Of a stretch of 64,000 bases of DNA, positions 56,201-64,000 are shown in pieces. The notes beneath the pieces are model-generated. The model was not told the DNA's origin. It was given only the letters and a program-made list of their open reading frames with translations, and did no database searches. The translations under genes and the position numbers were made by a program. This DNA comes from Lotus japonicus (taxonomy: Eukaryota; Streptophyta; Magnoliopsida; Fabales; Fabaceae): assembly GCF_012489685.1 (NCBI RefSeq), contig NC_080044.1, positions 56,535,507 to 56,599,506 on the forward strand. The letters are read 5' to 3'. Within the stretch, counting starts at the first letter, position 1. Every line of letters begins with the position of its first letter.

Positions 56201-56842
56201 AGATCACTTTGAGCAAAATTAAATGATCAAGTGTAATAGTATTAACATAGTGATCTCACTTACATATATTTATATAACATGCCTAACTTTCTTTCACTTT
56301 CTTCAGATGAATAATAAGTAAGTCACCTACGTGACTTTTATTTTTCCTTTCAAACTGAAATTTTCTTTTTAAATTGTTTTCTTCTTTCTCTTTTTTTTTT
56401 AATGAAGAGAATAATAATAATTTTAATAATACAATCGTTTATATAACACACAAGGTACAGAGAACACATCAACTTAAGCTTAATAGCGCTTATCGCTCTT
56501 AAGCCAATAAGTAATTTATTTAATTAAACGCTTAATCTATTTGGGTCTTACACTACATAATTCTTAAATGATATTACATGCTCAGGAATACCAAATCACA
56601 AAATTATATTGAAGGAAGGTGCTCCGATAATGCTATTGAGAAATATAGATCAAGCAGCCAGTTTATGCATTGGAACGCGGCTAATAGTGGCTGATCTTGG
56701 AACAAAAGTTATAAAGGCCACTGTAATAACAGGAACCAACATTGGAGAAGACATTTTCATTCCAAGAATGGACATGGTTCCATCTGTCTCCGGTTACCCG
56801 TTTAAGTTTGAAAGACGTCAATTTCCGATCAGTCTATCCTAA
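53275..56842 (+). pseudogene. Helitron PIF1-type helicase relict, copy 2
   Basis: Same structure and same stops as 13137-16703: Walker A GYGGTGKTF, VVVLGGDFRQILPVIPKGG, and a split by the solo LTR, with the C-terminal part at 56558-56842. A few substitutions distinguish it (for example IVFATV for IVSATV). Confidence 0.87.
54441..56552 (+). mobile_element. Solo LTR inside the helicase, copy 2
   Basis: TGTAACGCCCC...GGGTCTTACA is flanked by CTACA at 54436-54440 and 56553-56557. It is nearly identical to 14303-16413. Confidence 0.82.
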
Positions 56843-57891
56843 ATAATTCTGAATTTTATGAAATTTGTATGACGGTAAAATTTATGAGGCATCACAAATT
56901 TATTGGTTTTCTTTATACGTTTTGCTTCTTTACTAATTGTCCAAAAATAATGTTGAACAATCGTATTGAAACATATTACACTACGAATTTAATAATAAAT
57001 AAATAAATTAAAGAAGTGATTAAAAATCATAAATTCTCACATTACAAATTAATAAACGCATTTTCATGTCTTTTTCCTACATTTACTTTTATTCCTTAAA
57101 TAATCACGCGCATTTATGTGTTTTAGTCACACATTTAATGATTTTTTTCTGCATTAACTTTTAGTCAATAAATAATCAAGCGCATTTATGATATTTAGCA
57201 TTTAAAAAATTTAAATTTAAATAAAGGTATTTTTCAACCTTTAATGCGTAAAAAACCATATTTATTAAAAAAATACCAAATTTATTGCATTAATAACGTG
57301 ATAAAGTACATTAAATTCAAAATAACAAAATAGTCTAACAGCCTTAATTATATTCAATTATTTTTAACAAATATTCCTTAAAAATATATTTCATTAAAAC
57401 CGTTGACTGCTATTTAGGAAATCGAATTAAAATACTTTTAAATTAGAATTAAAAAAAACAAAATTAATAACATTGATTTAATTTTAAAATTCATCCATCG
57501 AAATTAAGTACATTAATTACATCGATTTATTTTTAAAAAATCAAGCAACAACTTAGTAATAATTCCTTAATTACAATTACTTGATTATATACACTAATTA
57601 TACAAAATTATGTGTATTAATTAAGTAAATAAAACCTACATACATAAATTAAAAATTCATAATCAAGTAAAAAATTGAATAACACATTAAATTTCTAAAA
57701 AAAACTCAACTTATACTAATAAAAATTCGAGCTTCAACAAAAAATAATAATAAATCAAAACAAAATCAATTAGGAATCACAGAAGAGCAATAAGCCTATA
57801 TATATATACTTTAGTATACATCTCCTTTTATACACAAGTTCAGGCCAAAATCAACATACGTTAGTTTTCATCTCCAAAACTTCCTTGCATC

Positions 57892-59943
57892 ATGAATCCA
57901 AACTATAGCCTACTTGACCAACTGACTCCTTTAGCACATGATTGGACTATTGTCGTTCGAGTAATAAGGGTGTGGTTTGCTGAAGAAGAGGAGGAAGAAT
58001 ATGAGGAAGGACACGATGGTTCGTTCTGTAATTTGTTGTTGATGGATCGAAAGGTATGTAAACCAGAAACAATTTCGCTATTATTAAATATGTAATTGTA
58101 TTTTAATTTAATTCACGGACATAAATTCATATGAAACTCCTTCATTTCTAGGGTCAAACAATCCATGCAGAGTGTAGGCGTAACCTTCATGAACGTTTTG
58201 CCAACAGAATCACAGAAGGTTTGGTATACCGTTTTGAATATTTCTGGGTATGACATAATTTCCGAGGTCTTAGTGCATCTAGGCATATCTACAAGATACA
58301 TTTGCAAAGTAGAACAAGGATGGTTCCATATAATAAAGATGTGTTTCCTGTGCGTGATCTGATATTTGACAATGTGCATGAAATTCTAAATCCTGACTTT
58401 GACAAGCGGTTTTTAGTTGGTATGTAAATATTTACCTTCATTTAAATAACTTCAAATACATCAACACTTCCATGTATTCACATTACCATTAAAACAGATG
58501 TTATGGGCGAAGTAACGCACGTCGAAAATTACAACGGATTTGAGCGGAATGGAGCCCATACGCAGAACAGAGACATTGAACTTGAATCTCAAGGGTAAAT
58601 TTGCTTTTATCAATAAAAAATTAGTATTATTAATTTCTATAATTTCCTACAGAAGAAAGTTAACAACTTTTATTTAATTTTTTTCCAGCAAAAAAAATTA
58701 AATGTTTTTTATACGGCCAATTTGTCGACGAATTGGATGCACTTCTAAATTCAAAAGACAACAAACATGTTGTGATTATCATATTGTTGAGAGTTGTAAC
58801 AATTCATCAAGGTACATTTAATTATTTTGAGCAACAAACAAACATAAACTTCTATATAATAAATCAACATGTTCAAACTTAAACTTACAATCGATCGCTA
58901 ATTATTTTTCCAGGGGAATATAAACTAACTGTTGGGTTAAACTGCACTAAAGTAATGTTCAATCCTGACATTCCACAAGCAGTGTCCTACAGAGAAAGGT
59001 ATGTATGTACTGTGGATTTCATATTACTTTGAACAAAATTAGATGACAAATAACAACATAATTTTTGTTTCTTCGAAGATTATTTGAGTGCGACGGAGTT
59101 CATACTCAAGTAATGAACGTTATGATTGAAAGATTAAACGTTACTGAAAAAGATGAGTTCCTGACACTTTTCTCAAGCACAAGTATTAAAAATTTGGTTA
59201 CTTGCATATCAGTATGTTCTCATCACTTTTAATTTAATTTATTAGACTTTTTTTTATTAAAAAAACATACATTGATTTTCATTCAACGTTTTAATTAAAT
59301 AAAAAAATTACTTATTATATTATTAACTTAGTATTAATGAATACATTATTAAATTAGTAAATAAACATATAATGTTAGGATTACACTAAACAAAAATGCG
59401 TTTTAAATAAAAAATTCATGGGGTTAGAGATTTTTAAACACTAACTACAAACTTAAATACAAATTAAACTAATTTAATAATCACCTATTATGGGAAATTA
59501 ACAACACATGAATAATGAGATAAAATATCAATTAATTAGACCATAAACTCTTATACTCTTTCATTGAATTTAATTGCTTTAAATTCATAACGTTATAATA
59601 GGAAAAAAAGATTTTGATACACGTTTTATATTCATAATGGTTATTTATATCTACATCATGATTTCTGATTTCTGATATTTCCGATTCAAATGTAAAATAT
59701 CTGACTGAGCTATTGATCATCACTATTGTAAAATATGTTTGGTTTAGACATTGGTCATCACTATTATAAAATAGGTTTCTTTTGCAGACAATCACTAAAA
59801 GTGGTAAACGAAACACACCTCTAGCTATAGTTGAAGACTCCAACACACCTATTAAACGTCGTTCAGACGATGGTTACATAACAGAAGTTGTTGGAAGTAA
59901 AGATGCAGAAATGTTGAAAAAAATCAAGGTTTCAAAGATTTAG
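57892..59943 (+). pseudogene. Helitron-encoded RPA1-like gene, copy 2
   Basis: Same seven-exon layout, with exon 1 at 57892-58053 and the final stop at 59941-59943. It shares the in-frame TGA (58251-58253) and the 8-A frameshift at the start of exon 4 with copy 1. Confidence 0.82.
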
Positions 59944-60186
59944 TTGCATTTCCTTAAGATTGTTTGCAAATAAATAGCGTTTGTTCTCAACTTTCACTTT
60001 TATGTCTTTACCCACGTTGACAATTTGTTTTTTTTTTTTGTAAATTGACCTCGGTGGTCACTTTCAAACATTTTGACTTTTTTTTCGTATATTGACCATG
60101 TTACTAAGATATTAATTGATTAACTAAAATTAAAAAAAATAAATCCAAAATTAAATTCCCCGTGCAAGGCACGGATTAAAAACTAG

Positions 60187-60580
60187 TTGAGATAAATTAG
60201 ATAGTTGATGCTAATGCTATTAAATTTGTTTGCTTTGAATAGATAGCGAGAATGAAGGGCGGAAAGAGGTCTTAATCTACTAGTGAGGTGGTAGAGGTAT
60301 AGAGGATGCTAACACTTCACTAAATAAATTATCTATTTCCACTAATTAAATATGCATTTTAAATATTTTCACTTCCTGGCTAAAACCAGTGAAAACCGAA
60401 CGAAAACTCACAGCACACAACGAGGGCTTCGAACTTCGCTCGTGGTTCGTGGTGAGGGTTTGTTTACAGTTGCAGCACCCTAAGGAAGAAGCTAGGTAAC
60501 GCTCTGTGGTTCTCACTGTGAGAACTGAGATTCGTAGCAATCAGCATCGTTAATGAAGAGTGAAGAAGAAGAAGAAAACG
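60187..60580 (+). promoter_or_regulatory. DDB1 upstream region and leader, copy 2
   Basis: Same 394-bp interval as copy 1, including the out-of-frame upstream ATG at 60553. At least one substitution distinguishes it (TTATCTATTTCC here against TTATCAATTTCC in copy 1). Confidence 0.5.
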
Positions 60581-63500
60581 ATGAGTACATGGAACTACGT
60601 CGTCACAGCTCACAAACCCACCAACGTTACCCATTCTTGCGTCGGCAATTTCACCGGCCCTCAAGACCTCAATCTCATCGTCGCGTAAATTCGATACTCC
60701 ACTCTCTCATTCATTCTTAGGGTTTCTCCTCACTCACTCTTCAATTTTATTCATTCATTCCTCTTTGTTTTTCTTCCAGGAAATGCACCCGTATCGAGAT
60801 TCATTTGCTCTCTCCTCAGGGCTTGCAGGTACATCCCATTTCTTTCTTGTTTTCTACTCTCTTTGCATGTTCCTTCTTGGTTGAATTTGTAATAGAGTAA
60901 GATGAATGTGAAATTTCTCTTTGCAGCCCATGTTAGATGTGCCCATTTATGGAAGAATTGCCACCCTTGAACTCTTCCGCCCTCATGTAAGAAAGAACAA
61001 ACCATCTACTTTTCTTGAATTTTATCTATTTTTTTTGTAATTTTATTCTGACATAATAGTCCCCTCTTTGCTGGTTTGGTCTCAAACAGGGTGAAGCACA
61101 GGATTATCTGTTTGTTGCGACTAAGCGATACAAGTTCTGTGTTCTTCAATGGGATCCTGAGACTTCTGAACTTGTTACAAGGTATGAATGAGAAGAAATA
61201 TTAATTGTAATTAATATATATTTTTTTTTAAAAATTCATCAATTATTGATGCTGGGGTGTCAGCTGCTTGTTAGTGCTAATCCGTTTAGTTAGTTTAGGA
61301 AGCAGAAGTTTGTATGCTGTGTGTGAAAGACAGTTTCGTATCTTTGGCGCAAGCATCTTTATTCATCAAAACTGAATTGCGCATTTGTATAAGCCTAAAA
61401 TTGTCAATAGTCATTGAAGCAAGGCTTCATATGTCACCATTGGCTAAAGAAATGAAAACATAATAGTGTTCGCGATGTGTGTTTTTTGCGTGCTTGTTAG
61501 TTTATCAGCTGCTTAAACACTATGTATGGCCAGAAAATCCTGGTTGATGAGTTTTGTATCCTCTCTTAGGAGTTAGAGCCTATGAAGAAGGCAATTAGCA
61601 TCCTTTTGAAAATAACCATGATCCCTTAGAATTTTAGGGTCCTTTTGAAACTAGCAATGATCCCTTAGAATTTTAGCTTCCTTTCTTACTTGCTTTCATC
61701 TCCCTTCCATAGACTGAGCCTCACGTACTAGGCAGCAATTTTACTTTCCTTAGGGTGGGATTAATGGTTGTTGGTTCTTTGTTTTAATCAGTGGTTTAAC
61801 CGCGAAAGCTGGGAATTTCAGTGAAGAATGAAGGTTAAAAGTTTTTCTTGAGATTGTTTTTGTTGAATGTATAGCGGGACGAAGATGTAGGGTTAAATTA
61901 GGCATTGTAACTCAATTCCAATGGGATCCCCAGCTCATAATTTCACTTTGGTGTACTTTTTACAATTAGAATCTTGTGTGTGTGTGTGTAAATTATAAAT
62001 TGAAATGTTTAGTAAGAGGCTAAGAGCAATGTTGTTTATCTCGTTTGTTTGTTGGATTTTCTGGATTGTTGTCATCCAGGGCTATGGGGGATGTGTCTGA
62101 TCGTATAGGACGACCCACAGATAATGGACAGGTATATAAATTGTTTCACTTCTAATTATTCATGGGCGGTGATTGTGTTCTCATAGTTCTTATAATTTTT
62201 AACAACACCAATGTTTTTTCTAGTTTAAATTCAGATGATTATTGTTCAGTTCATTTGAGCAGTTATACATTTCTCTTTCTGCAGATTGGCATTATCGATC
62301 CTGATTGTAGGTTGATTGGACTCCATTTGTATGATGGCTTGTTTAAAGTATGTAACTTCCTCTCGTTCATTATCCTGCAAAGATGTTAGATTAGAATGAC
62401 GATACATTCAGGTTTTCAGTTTCATTTTAACTACTTTGGTGATTCACTGTTCATTGGCCTTCCAGGTTATTCCCTTCGATAATAAAGGACAACTCAAGGA
62501 AGCGTTTAATATTAGGTAATCCTATTATCTTTTAATTGTCTCCACACAGAATTTATTTACAATTTGTCCTTCATTACTTGGCGTGCATAATTGTAGCAAC
62601 TGAGAGTTTTTCCTTGATTAATTATTACCAGTATACCACAGTCCTAACTGTTTATGTATGACCATGTTGGATATTATAACATGAGATAACTTTCATGCGT
62701 CATGCATTTGGGTCAATAATGAACTTAGATGTAGTTTTCTCGGAGAGAAAAAAGGAAGTATGCATATACTTTGATTAGCTGGTTTAATCTATGTTTAGTT
62801 GAATAGACGGTTTGCAAGCTAAACTTTGTACCAGTTAGATGATTAAGATACCTATACTCCCTTGGGCTCCTTGTCTCTGTCCTAAAGAAATCAATTATCA
62901 TGGTAGAAAAAGACCTTCTTATCAATGATGATGCTCCATTTAGCAAATGTACATTGGACCTTCATTACTAGGCGTGCATAATTGTAGCAACTGAGGGTAT
63001 TGCCTTGATTAATTATTACCAGTATACCACAGTCCTAACTGTGTATGTATGACTATGACCTAGAACCTTTCATGTTGGATATTGTCATGTCTCTACATGA
63101 GATAATTTTCATGAGTCATGCATTTGGGTCAATAATGAACTTGGATGTAGTTTTCTCGGAGAGAAAAAAAAAGGACGTATTTATATGCTTTGATTAGCTG
63201 GTTTAATCTATGTTTAGTTGAATAGATGGTTTGCAAGCCAAACTTTGTACCAGTTAAATGGTGAAGATACCTATACTCCCTTGGGCTTCATATCTCTGTC
63301 CTAAAGAAAATCATTTATCATGGTAGAAAAAGACCTTTTTATCAACAATGATGCTCCATTTATCAAATGTACATTGGAACTTGTTTAACAAATCTTTAAA
63401 CTGCAATGGTTTTTGTGGAAAAAATCATGGATGTAAAACGATGTAGATACTGTTCAGTTTCTTTATGTCTTTTACATCATGTCCCCTTTTACTTTGGGTA

Positions 63501-63606
63501 ATGGCTGTGCTGGGAAAACAACCGTAGCTTTATGCTCCCCTGTTCTGATTGTGGCTTGTGAGTTGCTTTGTGTACAACTTTCAGTTGCCATAGTATTTAA
63601 GAGAAC

Positions 63607-63655
<49 letters not shown>

Positions 63656-64000
63656 TGTAAGTTATTTGTTAGTTCTTAAAATGTCAGAGTTGACAGCAAT
63701 GAGTTTGCTGACAAATTTGACAAATATAAATTATAAGTTTAATAATTTATGTTTCGGTTTCTGATTTAGTTTAGTTATTAAAATTATGATGTACATTTTT
63801 TTCAGGCTTGAGGAGCTCCAAGTTTTGGATATTAAATTTCTCTTTGGTTGTTCAAAGCCAACTTTTGTGGTTCTTTACCAGGTCTGTAATTCTATTCCAC
63901 CTTTTGTTTTGGGGGTATTATTAGTTCATCGAATAGACTCTGTCCGTGCTGTTAACTTGTTTGCTGTTTTCCTTTGCTACACTCATTTATTTTTGGGTTT
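60581..64000 (+). CDS. DDB1: DNA damage-binding protein 1, copy 2, cut by the window end
   Basis: Exons 60581-60684, 60780-60828, 60927-60986, 61090-61181, 62080-62131, 62285-62347, 62466-62515 and 63806-63881 encode the same 182 N-terminal residues as copy 1, from the ATG to KPTFVVLYQ, part of the first beta-propeller. I found no coding difference in these exons on reading. Splice signals and intron lengths match copy 1 closely. The rest lies beyond 64000, so whether this copy is complete cannot be judged here. If it is the intact one, copy 1 may be its allele or a partial duplicate. Confidence 0.95.

Larger units (their letters stand above)
53275..60186 (+). mobile_element. Decayed Helitron, copy 2
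   Basis: Helicase, RPA-like gene and the hairpin/CTAG terminus at 60159-60186 are in the same order as copy 1. The 5' end is again not identified. Confidence 0.8.
46171..64000. repeat. Block A, copy 2 of the large direct duplication
   Basis: This matches 508-23855 in the same order and orientation, without the gypsy element and foldback MITE found in copy 1. Remaining differences are scattered substitutions and short indels (for example TTTAAA expansion near 57217 and a longer TA tract). It runs off the window end inside DDB1 intron 8. Confidence 0.95.

Overview
This window is plant nuclear DNA. Its only clear host gene is DDB1, the beta-propeller adaptor of CUL4 ubiquitin ligases, with many GT-AG introns. 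Almost everything else is transposon-derived: Helitron, Ty3/gypsy of the Tat lineage with a dual RNase H, plant L1-type LINE, and Stowaway-, Mutator- and hAT-type DNA elements. The DDB1 reading and the repeats fit a eudicot, probably a legume, but the species cannot be named from sequence alone.

Layout. Positions 1-507 are the terminal part of an LTR on the minus strand. Positions 508-23855 form block A copy 1: spacer, a degenerate B3-like gene, an AT-rich tandem array, a decayed Helitron (PIF1-type helicase, then an RPA1-like gene, then a hairpin + CTAG 3' end at 20041), and the first eight exons of DDB1. DDB1 continues to exon 16, where it runs into a gap of exactly 100 N (31777-31876). From 31877 to 45154 lies a LINE, split by an Athila-like solo LTR (TSD CACGG), which is itself split by an 8.7-kb Tat element on the minus strand (TSD CCTAT). 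From 46171 to the window end, block A is repeated in direct orientation (copy 2) at near identity, including the start of a second DDB1, which is cut by the window end.

The two block A copies differ mainly by insertions present only in copy 1: a 4,977-bp Tat-family element with identical LTRs (TSD GATAT), a 538-bp foldback Mutator-type MITE (9-bp TSD), and the LTR at the left border. Copy 2 holds the exact empty sites of the first two. Together with the gap, this fits either a young tandem duplication or two haplotypes of one locus placed end to end by the assembler.

The two Tat elements are complementary deletion derivatives of one family. The 3201-8177 element keeps gag and protease but has lost reverse transcriptase, RNase H and integrase. 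The 34668-43377 element keeps protease to integrase but has lost gag through a deletion beginning in its primer-binding site. The latter also carries a spliced gene on the opposite strand between pol and the 3' LTR. DDB1 is the gene with a likely cellular role: its product would bridge CUL4 to DCAF substrate receptors. Its introns carry hAT and TRIM-like insertions, and a Helitron ends 394 bp upstream of its start codon.
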